Source of the DNA: Phascolarctos cinereus
Taxonomy: Eukaryota > Chordata > Mammalia > Diprotodontia > Phascolarctidae
Reading direction: 5' to 3'
DNA: 64,000 bases
Assembly: GCF_002099425.1 (NCBI RefSeq)
Contig: NW_018343990.1
Span: 4,776,001 to 4,840,000, forward strand
In this document: one piece after another, positions 34,064 to 44,154 of the stretch
Layout of the letters: every line of letters begins with the position of its first letter
Position numbering within the stretch: the stretch's first letter is position 1
Notes under the pieces: model-generated
What the model was told of the DNA's origin: nothing
What the model saw: only the letters and a program-made list of their open reading frames with translations
The model's database searches: none
Position numbers and translations under genes: made by a program

Positions 34064-35099
34064 AAATTTAAAAAATATTTTATATATTATCTCATTTGAA
34101 CCTCACAATCATCTTCTCAGATTGTTACCATAATAATAATAGTAGTTATTATTCAATTTTTATTGCTACATTTTTATTTTTGTTGCATCACCTTTATTTG
34201 CCAACACATCCTTTCATTTTTTCCCATCCATCATAACAAAAAATATTTTAAAAATCCAATTCATTAAAAGTAACTACCACATCAGTCAAGTCTGACAACA
34301 TCTGTAGTGTTCTGTACCCACAAGGGTCCCCCTCTTCTGCTCATTCCCCTCTCCTTCCACCCCCATGCACACACTTCTGTAAAGAAGGGAAGAAGGTGCA
34401 TTCTCATCCACTCAGGATTTCATTGTTAAAATTTAACTGCATTCAGTTTTGATTTTTTTTTCATCTACAGTTTACATTATTGTAATCAACACATATGGTT
34501 TTCCTGGTTCTCCTCACTTCACTTTTCAACAGTTCATATAAGTCACATTAGTTGTTTGTATAAATTATATAAAATAATATATTCTACATTATATTTTTAC
34601 AATTAGTTATTACCCCAATTTTAACAAATGGGGATAACTTCACCGACTATTTTCTGTGTTAAGGAAAGGAGAACTGGATTTGGAGTCAGAAGCTAGACAA
34701 TTTCTAAGGTTTCTTCTACTCCTAAATCTTTACAGGGATATTATCAGAGTCAAATGAGATAATTAAGAGCATCATAACCTGAGCTATATTTGTACTATAT
34801 TCCTGACTCCATTTAGGATTTTCATGGCAAAGATGCTGGGGTGATTGGCCATATCCTTCCCCAACTCATTTTATAGATGAGGAACTGAGGCAAATAAGGG
34901 TTAAGTGACTTACCCGAGGTCACACAGCTAGCAAATGTCTGAGGCTGGATTTGAACTCAGGTCTTCCTGACTCTAGGCCCAGCACTTTATTCTGAGCTAC
35001 CTACCTGCCTCCAGAGTGTTATACTATATACTCCAGAGCAGTATAGTGGAATGAATGTTTGAGTTAGCATCACATGACTTTGGTTTGAATCCTAATTCT
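34064..35099 (-). other. Putative transduced flank: MIR, L1 scrap and Mar1
   Basis: It contains a MIR-like scrap (34080-34150, 'ctcatttgaacctcacaatc'), an old L1 3'-region fragment (about 34225-34560, 'tcctggttctcctcacttc'), a MIR-like tail (34670-34770) and a MIR-like head (35040-35099) at whose right side the HAL1 A tail begins. These look like ordinary flanking DNA of a source locus. Confidence 0.55.
34795..35012 (-). repeat. Mar1-type SINE within transduced flank
   Basis: 'ttcctgactccatttagg', 'catggcaaagatgctggg', 'cacacagctagcaaatgtc' and 'actttattctgagctacc' are in reverse Mar1 order. Confidence 0.72.
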
Positions 35100-36453
35100 T
35101 TTTTTTAATATAAATTTATTTATTTTTTGTTTTCAACATTCACTTCCACAAGTTTTTGAGTTCCCAATTTTTACCCTATCTCCCCCCCTCTCCCCACCCC
35201 AAGATGGCATGCATTCTGAATATCCCTTCCCCTAGTCTGTCCTCTCTTCTACTTCTTCCCACCCGTTCTTTTATCCCCTTCCCCTTCTATTTTCCTGTAG
35301 GGCAGAATAGACTTCTGTACCACATTTCCTATATTTCTTATTTCCCAGTAGCATGTGAAAACATGTTTTTAACCATATGTTTTTAAAACTTTAGGTTTCA
35401 CATTTTCTCTCTTCCTCCCTCCCCACCCACCGTCATTGAAAAGGCAACCAACTCCATATAGGTTGTACATGTGCAGTTATGCAAAACACCTTCATAGTAG
35501 ATATGTTTGTGAAAAACTAGCTCTATTTCCCTTAATCCTATCCTGCCCTCCCATTTGTTCTATTCTTTTTTTTGACCCTGTCCATCCTCAGAAGTATTTA
35601 CTTCTGATTACCCCCTTTCCCAATCTGCCCTCCTCTCTATCATCTACCTGCTGTCTTGTCCCCCTTTCCCCATATTTTCCTGTAGGGTAAGACAGATTTC
35701 CATACCCAATTGAATGTGTATGTTCATCCCTTTTTTAGCCAAATCCTATGAGAATAAGATTCACTCATTCCCTCTCACCTTCCCCCATTTTCCATCCACT
35801 GTAAGAAGACTTTCTTGTTTTTTTGTGAGATAATTACCATCTATTTACCTCTCCCTTTCTTCTTCTCCTAGTATAATTCTCTCTCATCCCTTAATTTTAT
35901 TCTCCAGATATGACCCCTTAATCTTCAGCTCACCCTGTGCCCTCTACCCATCTATCTACATATACACACATATAATTTTTTTTTTTCCTCCAACTACCCT
36001 AATACTGACAAAGGTCTCATGAGTTATAAATATTATCTTTCCATGCAGGAATGTAAAGAGTTCAATCTTAATAAGTCTTTTATGATTTCTCTTTCCTGTT
36101 TACCTCTTCATGTTCCACTTGAGTCTTGTATTTGAAAGTCAAATTTTCTATTCAGCTCTGGTCTTTTCATCAAGAATTCTTGCAAGTCCTCTATTTCACT
36201 GAATGACCATTTTTTCCCCTGAAGGATTATACTCAGTTTTTCTGGGTAGGTGATTCTTGGTTGTAATCCTATCTCCTTTGCCCTCCAGAATATTATATTC
36301 CATGCCCAGCGGTCCTTTAATGTAGAATCTGCTAAATCTTGTGTTATCCTGATTGTGTTTCCACAGTACTTGAACTGTTTCCTTCTGGCAGCTTGTAATA
36401 TTTTCTCCTTTACCTGGGAACTCTGGAATTTGGCTATAATATTCCTGGGAGTT
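35100..36453 (-). repeat. HAL1-D body: 3' end to ORF1 C-terminal region
   Basis: Minus-strand HAL1 from its 3' end ('aatataaatttatttattt', 35107-35125) to the ORF1 C-terminal domain region ('ctcccaggaatattatagcc' on the minus strand). Its 3' terminal 280 bp is an inverted near-copy of 36470-36733, giving a hairpin-capable arrangement. The short frames on both strands are ORF1 remnants or shadows. Confidence 0.78.
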
Positions 36454-36751
36454 GAAATCTAAAGTTTTAAAAACATATGTTTTCACATGCTACTGGGAAA
36501 TAAGAAATACAGGAAATGGGGTACAGAAATCTATCCTGCCCTACAGGAAAATAGAAGGGGAAGGGGATAAGAGAATGGGGGGGAAGAGATAGAAGAGAGG
36601 ACAGACTAGGGGAAGGGATATTCAAAATGCATGCCATCTTGGGCTAGGGGGAGGGGTGAGATGGGGTGAAAATTTGGAACTCAAAAACTTGTGGAAGTGA
36701 ATGTTGAAAACTAAAAATAAATAAATTTATATTAAAAAAACAGAAAATCAA

Positions 36752-37621
36752 CCAACTAAATCAAACAAAATTATTATTTTTAGGGATTATGTGTGAGCTC
36801 ACTTAGGAATACCTAAAGAATCAATAAAAAAAAAACTAATTAAAACAATTAACAAATTTAGTAAAGTTACAGGACATAAAAAAAATCACATGCATTCCTG
36901 CATATTTCCAAAAGTATCCATCAGAAAGAGATAGAAAGCTAAATTTCATTTAAAATAACTATGTGTAGTATGAAATACTTCGTTCTTTGCCAAGATACAT
37001 ACAGAAACTTTATGAACATAATTATAATTTTTTCTTTATATAAAGGCAAATCTAGAAAATTAGAGAAATAATAATTGCTTATGAGTAGGCCCAGCCAATA
37101 TAACTAAATGACAATATTACCTAAATTAATTTATTTATTCGATGCCATAACAATCAAACTACAAAACAACTGGAGAAGAAATAGAAGTGCTAATTAGAGG
37201 AACAGTTTAGGTACATGATATGAAAACAAAAATTAGCACTGTAATCTACTATCTGACAAACCTAAAGACTCCTGTTATTAGAACAAGAATTTAGTATGCA
37301 AGAAAAAACATTAAGAAAAGTGGAAATATCTGATAGAAACTAGTTATAGACAGAAAGCATGACATGATAAGAAAATTAAAGAATCATGGAAGACATCACT
37401 TACCTTCCATATTCAAGGATAGGGGAAGAGATTATGACCAGAGAAGAAAATAATGTTTCAGAGGAGGTAAAATGGACAATTTCGGCTACATGAATTTTTT
37501 CAAAGTTTTTTCATAAACAAAACCAGTGCAGCTAAAATTAGAAGAGAAACAGGAAAGAGGGAACATATTTCCAGTAGGTTAAACCTTTGGGACAGGTTTA
37601 ATTTTAAAAATATAAAAAGAA
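36752..37621 (+). mobile_element. Old L1 host element, segment 4: reverse transcriptase remainder
   Basis: It resumes after HAL1-B with 'ccaactaaatcaaac'. An internal loss has removed the first half of the RT. 'ttatttttagggattatg' near 36777 corresponds to the FADD active-site region, and 'gaatacctaaagaatc', 'attaacaaatttagtaaag' and 'gaaagagatagaaagcta' continue the palm and thumb order. The right part ('tcataaacaaaaccagtgc', 'gctaaaattagaag') is the connector region. Heavily decayed. Confidence 0.72.
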
Positions 37622-40065
37622 GTTTAGGAGGCAGAACCCAGATAGTGGAGAAAAGGAAGCAACTCACCTGAGCTTTCCCCAAAATATCTCAGAACACCTT
37701 TAAATAATGCTATAAAACAATTTTAGGAGGAACAGAACCCACAAAAGGATGGGGTAAAATACTTTTCCAGCCAAAGACAATTTAGAAGGTTAGCAGGAAA
37801 GGTCTGTTGCCGCTGGATTAGAGAACACAGTCCAGCCTAAACCACACCAACACATACCTAGCCCCAGCAAACCAAAAGCAGGCCTTGGGAGCCACTGAAT
37901 CAGCAGTTGCGGCAGCTGCTTCCATAGCTCTCAGCCCACGGATGGTAAGGGGGTTAAACAACTGCTCTGAAGGAGATTACAGAGGTCTCTTTGCTGGCAG
38001 TGGGCACGGGACTCTGTTGCTTTCCCATACTTGGATCTGGGTTGCAGTCCTAGGTGGCAGTCCCAGGGTGAGAAGGAACACTAGCATAGCAGATCTTGTG
38101 GCCACAGTGGAGAAGGGACCATTGTCACAGTTCTAAGGCAAAAAAAAGAGTGCTCACAAACCACAGCACAGGCCAGGAGAGTGGTAAACAGAACTCTACT
38201 TAGACCATACTACTTTGGAAGAGACGAAAACTTACAGGTCCCTAGAAGTATCTATGAAAACAGCCACCAAACCCCTGAAGCACCCTCCATCCTGGAAGCA
38301 GACCCCTCTTCAGCAAAGAGGTAAAAGTCAAGAAACAGACAGGAAACACGAGCAAACAGAAAAAAAAAATTTCTGACCACAGAAAATTACTATATTGGCA
38401 AAGAAGATCAAAACACACACCCAGGAGATAACAAAAGCAAAGCTACTTCCAAAGCGTCTGAGAAAAATATGAATTGGTCTCAGGCCTTGAAAGAGATCAA
38501 AAAGGATTTTCAAAATCAAGTAAGGGAGGTAGAGGAAAATTTGGAAAAGAAATGAGAGTGTTATAAGAAAATCATGAAAAAAAGAGTCAACAGCTTGGTT
38601 AAGGAGGCACAAAAATACTGAAGAAAATAACACCTTGAAAAACAGACTAGGCAAAATGGTAAAAGAGGTACAAAAATCCAGTGAGGAGAAGAATGCCTTG
38701 AAAAACAGAACTGGCCAAATGGAAAAAGAGGTACAAAAATTCACTGAAAAGGAAAAAAAATTGTTTAAAAAGTAAAATTGGCCAAATGGAAAAGGAAATA
38801 CAAAAGCTCACTGAAAAAAATAATTCCTTAAAAATTAGAATGGAGCAAGGAAGCTAATGCCTTCATGAGAATTCAAGAAACAATAAAACAAAACCAAAAG
38901 AATGAAAAAAATAGAAAACAATGTGAAATATCTCATTTGAAATACAGCTGACCTAAAAAGTAAATCCAGGAGAGATAATTTAAAAATTATTGGACTACCT
39001 GAAAGCTATGATCAAAAATAGAGCCAAGACATCATCTTTCAAGAACTTATGAAGGAAAACTGTCCTAATATTCTAGAACAAGAGGGTAAAATAAAAGTTT
39101 AAAGTATCCACCAATCACTTCCTGAAAGAGATCTCAAAATGAAAACTGCCAGAAATAGTATAGCCAAATTCCAGAGCTTCCCAGTCAAGGGGAAGATATT
39201 GCAATCAGCCAGAAAGAAAAAAAAATCAGGTATCATGGAGCCACAGTCAGGATAACACAAAATTTAGTAGCTTCTGCATTAAAGGATTAGACGGTTTGGA
39301 ATATAATTATTCTGGAGACCAAAGGAGCTAGGAATACTACCAAGAATCAGATACCTAGTGAAACTGAGTATAATCATTTAGGGGTAAAAATTACCTTCGA
39401 TGAAATAGAAGACTTTCAAGAATTATTTATCAAAAGACCAGAGCTGAATAGAAAATTGATTTTCAAATACAAGACTCAAGAGAAACATAAAAAGGTAAAG
39501 AGTAAAGGGAAATCATAAGGGGCTTAATAAGGTTAAACTCTTTACATTCCTACATGAGAAGATACTTGTAACTCTTAAGATTGTTCTCATTAGGGCACTT
39601 AGCAAGAGTATATAGAGGACACTGTGAGTTGAATATGAAGGGATGCTACATAAAAAATAAAATTAAGAGGTGAGAGAGGAATGCATTGGGAAAAAGGGAA
39701 AGGTAGAGGAAAAAATGATGTAAATTATCTGACACAAAAGAAGCAAGAATTTTTTTTATGATAGATGAGAAGAGGGGAATGGTGTGCATTTATGGTAGGA
39801 GGAAGTGAGTGTGCCTTACTCTCATCAGGACTGGTTCAAAGACAGAATAACATATATACTCAATTGGGTATAGAAATCTACCTTACTCTATAGGAAAGTG
39901 GGAGAAGAAGGGGATATGAGAAATGGATGTGGTGATAAAAGAGAGGGTAATTTGGGGGAGGTGGTGGTCAGAAGCAAAACAGTTTTGAGGGAGGACAAGG
40001 TAAAAGTAGATAGAGAATAGAACAAAGGGGTGGGGAATATGATGCAGGGAAATACAGTTAGCAAT
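37622..40065 (+). mobile_element. HAL1-C: older half-L1, plus strand
   Basis: 5' end 'ggaggcagaacccagatagtgg'-like (in separate matching blocks), followed by a 5'UTR with 'acttggatctgggttgcag' and an ORF1 region from about 38350. The coiled-coil repeats run at about 38620-38830, the RRM at about 38930-39120 and the end near 39490. A purine-rich 3' part with 'cttactctcatcaggac' follows. All frames are broken, with many more differences than A, B or F, so it is an older subfamily. The usual HAL1 3' end is absent: at about 40065 the sequence changes to L1 ORF2-type DNA. No TSD found. Confidence 0.72.
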
Positions 40066-40145
40066 AGTAACTTGAAAAAAAATCTTGAAGCAAGTTTTTC
40101 TGTTAAAGGCCTCATTTCTCAAACATATATAAAAATGAGTCAAAT
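40066..40145 (+). mobile_element. L1 ORF2 scrap ahead of a composite insertion
   Basis: 'gttaaaggcctcatttctc' and 'aaaaatgagtcaaat' belong to the late ORF2 region of L1. The order continues at 45545, where 'tgagtcaaat' occurs again. It may be the tail of HAL1-C (an incompletely deleted L1) or a piece of the old host L1. Confidence 0.6.
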
Positions 40146-40310
40146 CTCTTTTTATTTATTTTTTTAATTATTTTTTTTTAGGCAATGGGGTTAAGTGACT
40201 TGTCCAGGGTCACACAGCTAGTAACTGTTATGTATCTGAGGCCAGATTTGAACTCAGGTCCTCCTGAATCCAGGGCCAGTGTTCCATACACTGTGCCACC
40301 TAGCTGCCCC
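40146..40310 (-). repeat. WSINE/SINE1-type SINE
   Basis: T-rich tail at 40146-40179, then 'ggcaatggggttaagtgac', 'cacacagctagtaactg' and 'tgccacctagctgcccc'. The TSD is unclear: 'tcaaatct' on the left and 'tcaactttta' on the right only partly match. Confidence 0.82.
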
Positions 40311-40316
40311 TCAACT

Positions 40317-42399
40317 TTTATTTTCTGTATAAATTTATTTATTTTTAGTTTTCAACATTAAGTTCCACAAGATTTTGAATTCCAAATTTTCACTCCACCT
40401 TGCCCCTCCCCCCACCCTGCCCCTCCCCCCACCCAAGATGGCATGCAATCTGAATATCCCTTCCCTCAGTCTGCCCTCCCTTCTATCTCTCCTTCCCCCT
40501 TCTCTTATCCCCTTTTCCTTCCACTTTCTTGCAGGGCAGGATAGATTTCTGTACTGCATAACCTGTATTTCTTATTTCCCAGCTGCATGTGGAAACATTT
40601 TTTTTATACATGTGTTTCTAAAACTCCAGGTTCCAAACTTTCTCCCTTCCTCCCACCCCACCCACCTTCATTGAAAAGGCAAGCAACTCAATATGGGCCA
40701 TATGTGTGCAGTTATGCAAAACACTTCCATAGTAGACATATTGTGAAAAACTAACTCTATTTTCCTTAATCCTATCCTGCCCTGCATCGATTCTATTCTT
40801 TCTTTGGGACCTGTCCCTCCTCAGAAGTACTTCCTTCTGATTACCCCTTTCCCAATCTGCCATTCTCTCCATCATCCCCCTGCTCTCTTGTCCCCTTCCT
40901 CCCCTATTTTCCTGTGGTAAGACAGATTTCCATACCAATTGAGTGTGTATGTTATTCCCTCCTTAAAGCAAATCCTATGAGAATAAGATTCCCTTGTTTC
41001 CTCTCACTTTCCCCTGTTTCCCGTCCACTGTAAGAACCCTTTCTTGTCTGTTTTATGCGAGATAATGTACCCCATTCTACCTCTCCCTTTCTCCTTCTTC
41101 TACTACAATCCTCTCTCACCCTTAATTTTATTCTTCAGATATGACCCATTCATCTTCAACTCACCCTGTGTCCTCTATCTACCTAACTATCTATCTATCT
41201 ATCTATCTATCTATCCATCTACATACATATAATTTTCCCTCCCCCTACCCTAATACTGACAAAGGTCTCATGAGTTATAAATATCATCTTTCCACAAAGG
41301 AATGTAAACAGTTCAACCTTGATAAGTCTCTTATGATTTCTCTTTCCTGTTTACCTCTTCATGTTCCACTTTAGTCTTGTATTTGAAAGTCAAATTTTCT
41401 AGTCAGCTTTTCATCAAGAATGCTTGAAAGTCCTTTATTTCACTGAATGACCACTCTTTCCCCTGAAGGATTATACTCAGTTTTGCTGAGTAAGTGATTC
41501 TTGGTTGTAATCCTATCTCCTTTGCCCTCTGGAATATTATATTCCATGCCCTGCGGTCCTTTAATTTAGAAGCTGCTAAATCTTGTGTTTTCCTGATTGT
41601 GTTTCCAAAGTACTTGAATTGTTTCCTTCTGGCAGCTTGTAAGATTTTCTCCTTGACCTGGGAACTCTGGAATTTGGCTATAATATTCCTAGGAGTTTTC
41701 CTTTGGGGATCTCTTTCAGGAGGGATCTGTGGATTCTTTCAATTTCTATTTTGCCCTCTGGTTCTAAAATATCAGGGCAGTTTTCCTTGATAATTTCTTG
41801 AAAGATGATGTCTCGGCTCTTTTTTTCATCGTGTCCTTCAGATAGTCCAATAATTTTTAAATTCTCTCTCCTGGATCTATTTTCCAGGTCAGTTGTTTTT
41901 CCAATGAGATATTTCACATTGTTTTCTAATTTTTCATTCTTTTGGATATATTCTACTGTGTCTTGATTTTTCATAAAGTCACTAGCTTCGAATTGCTCTA
42001 TTCTAATTTTTAAGAAAGGGTTTTCTTCAGTAATCTTTTAGACTTCCTTTTCCATTTGGCCAATTTTTCTTTTTAGGGCATTCTCCTCATTGGCTTTTTG
42101 GGCCTCTTTAGCCATTTGGGTTAGGCTATTTTTTCAGCTGTTATTTTCTTCAGTATGTTTTTGGGTCTCCTTTAGCAAGCTGTTGACTTGTTTTTCATGA
42201 TTTTCTTGCATCACTCTCATTTCTCTTCCCAGTTTTTCCTCTGCTTCTCTTACTTGCTTCACAAAATCCCTTTTGAGCCCTTCCAAGGCCTGGAATTGAT
42301 TCATATTTTTCTTGGAGGTTTTGGATGTAGGAGCTTTGACTTTGTTGTCTTCTTCTAGTTGTATGTTTTCATCTTCTTTCGTCACCAAAGTAAGATAAT
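40317..42399 (-). mobile_element. HAL1-E: half-L1, 5'-truncated, minus strand
   Basis: The complete HAL1 3' end (40325-40380) runs leftward-out. Inward come the G-rich 3' segment, a (TATC)n at 41188-41219 and ORF1 remnants: 'MKNQDTVEYIQKNEKLENNV' to 'IERIHRSLLKEIPKGKLLG' (41974-41678) and 'MVTKEDENIQLEEDNKVKA' with the coiled coil (42388-42134). It stops at about 42399, within the start of ORF1, and directly abuts HAL1-F in the opposite direction. ORF1 is broken by at least two frame changes. Confidence 0.8.
41188..41219. repeat. (TATC)n microsatellite in HAL1-E
   Basis: It sits at the same element position as the (TAGA)n of HAL1-F and the short GATA tract of HAL1-B (33470), so it is an expansion of a repeat native to the HAL1 3' region. 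Confidence 0.9.
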
Positions 42400-42402
42400 A
42401 TA

Positions 42403-43230
42403 GCCCAAAAGATTACTGAAGAAAATACTTCCTTAAAAATTAGAATAGAGTAATTGGAAGCTAGTGACTTTAGGAAAAATCAAGATACTTTACAACAAAT
42501 CTAAAAGCATGAAAAAACAGAAGATAATGTGAAATATCTCTTTGGAAAAACAACTGACCTGGAAAATAGATCCAGGAGAGAGAATTTAAAATTATTGGAC
42601 TATCTGAAAGACATGATCAAAAAAGCCTAGACATCATCTTTTAAGAAATTATCAAGGAAAACTGCCCTGATATTTAGAACCAGAGGGCAAAATAGAAATG
42701 GAAAGAATCCACCAATCTCCTCCTGAAAGAGATCCCCAAAGGAAAACTCCTAGGAATATTGTAGCCAAATTCCAGAGTTCCCAGGTCAAGGAGAAAATCT
42801 TACAAGCTGCCAGAAGGAAACAATTCAAGTAATGTGGAAACATAATGAGGATAACACAAGATTTAGCAGCTTCTACATTAAAGGACCACAGGGCATGGAA
42901 TATAATATTCCAGAGGGCAAAGGAGATAGGATTACAACCAAGAATCACCTACCCAGCAAAACTGAGTATAATCCTTCAGGGGAAAAAATGATCATTCAGT
43001 GAAATAGAAGACTTTCAAGCATTCTTGATGAAAAGATCAGAGCTAAATAGAAAATTTGACTTTCAAATACAAGACTCAAGTGGAACATGAAGAGGTAAAC
43101 AGGAAAGAGAAATCATAAGAGACTTATTAAGGTTGAACTGTTTACATTCCTGCATGGAAAGATGATATTTATAACTCATGAGACTTTTGTCAGTATTAGG
43201 GTAGTTGGAGGAAAAAAAATTTTATATATG

Positions 43231-43279
<49 letters not shown>

Positions 43280-44148
43280 GGATGGATAGATAGGTAGGTA
43301 GGTAGAGGGCACTGGGTGAGTTGAAGATGAAGGGGTCATATCTGGAGAATAAAATTAAGGGTGAGAGAGGATTGTAGTAGGAGAAGGAGAAAGGGAGAGG
43401 TAGAATGGGGTACATTATCTCACATAAAATAGACAAGAAAGGGTTCTTACAGTGGAGGGGAAAGGGAGAAGGTGAGAGGGAATGAGTGAATCTTATTCTC
43501 AAGGGATTTGGTTGAAGGAGGGAATAACATACACATTCAATTGGGTATGGAAATCTGTCTTACCATACAGGAAAATAGGGGGAGAAAGGGACAAGAGAGC
43601 AGGTGGATGATAGAGAGGAGGGCAGATTGGGAGAGGAAGTGATCAGAAGCAAATACTTCCGAGGAGGGACAGGGTCAAAAGAAAGAATAGAATAAATGGA
43701 AGGGCAGGATATGATTAAGGGTAACAGAGTTAGTTTTTCACAACAAGTCTACTATGGAAACGTTTTGCATAACTGCACGTGTATAACCTATATTGAGTTT
43801 CTTGACTTTTCAATGAGGGTTGGTGGGGAGGGAGGAAGGGAGAAAATTTGAAACCTAAAGTTTTAAAAATATATATTTTAAAAACATGTTTTCATATGCT
43901 ACTGGGAAATAAGAAATACAGGAAATGGGGTAAAGGAGTCTATCCTGCCCTACAGGAAAATAGAAGGGGAGGGCATAAGAGAAGTGGTGGGGGGAGAAAT
44001 AGAATAGAGGACAGACTAGGGGAAGGGATATTCAGAATGCATGCCATGTTGTGGTGGGGGAGTGGTGAGATGGGGTGAAAATTTGGAACTCAAAATCTTG
44101 TGGAAGTAAATATTGAAAACTAAAAATAAATAAATTTAGATTTAAAAA
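42403..44148 (+). mobile_element. HAL1-F: half-L1, 5'-truncated, plus strand
   Basis: It begins inside the coiled-coil part of ORF1 ('agcccaaaagattactgaag', equal to 32628 in HAL1-B) and then closely follows HAL1-B for more than 1.3 kb. Unlike B it has the uninterrupted 3' end: 'gaaacctaaagttttaaaaa', 'ctactgggaaataag', 'gtggaagtaaatattg', then an A-rich tail at 44136-44155. It contains a (TAGA)n block at 43230-43300. ORF1 is broken by several small indels. Confidence 0.83.
43230..43300. repeat. (TAGA)n microsatellite in HAL1-F
   Basis: Twelve or so TAGA units followed by TGGA/TAGG variants. Same element position as the tracts in HAL1-E and HAL1-B. Confidence 0.9.
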
Positions 44149-44154
44149 AAAGAA

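Larger units (their letters stand above)
34049..36453 (-). mobile_element. HAL1-D: truncated half-L1 with apparent 3' transduction, inside HAL1-B
   Basis: It is flanked by 'gaaacctaaagtttt' (34034-34048) and 'gaaatctaaagtttt' (36454-36468), 14 of 15 identical. The HAL1-B sequence runs up to the left copy and resumes in the right copy. The inserted unit, read on the minus strand, begins within ORF1 at 36453, reaches the HAL1 3' end and A run at about 35107-35100, and then continues for about 1.05 kb of unrelated DNA to a second A-rich tail (T-rich at 34049-34063). The simplest reading is read-through past a HAL1 poly(A) site, followed by insertion. An independent older insertion at the same spot is the alternative. 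Confidence 0.7.
31396..36733 (+). mobile_element. HAL1-B: half-L1 with 18-bp TSD, split by another insertion
   Basis: It starts 'ggcggagccaggatggtgg' and has a 5'UTR of about 0.84 kb, an ORF1 region (32241 to about 33323), a purine-rich 3' segment with 'cttattctcataggattt', and continues up to 34048. The last part (36454-36733) follows after an inserted minus-strand element and ends in 'ctaaaaataaataaattt' and an A run. The TSD 'aaaaaaacagaaaatcaa' is exact at 31378-31395 and 36734-36751. Without the insert it is about 2.9 kb, the same length as HAL1-A. It lies inside the old plus-strand L1. Confidence 0.87.

Noticed and set aside
35100-36733. Twin-primed (5'-inverted) single HAL1 insertion
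   Set aside because: Both halves have a full 3' end, and a TSD separates them (34034/36454), so two events explain it better.
38328-38744. 138-codon minus-strand frame, Phe/Leu/Ser-rich
   Set aside because: Shadow of the A-rich coiled-coil coding strand of HAL1-C ORF1.
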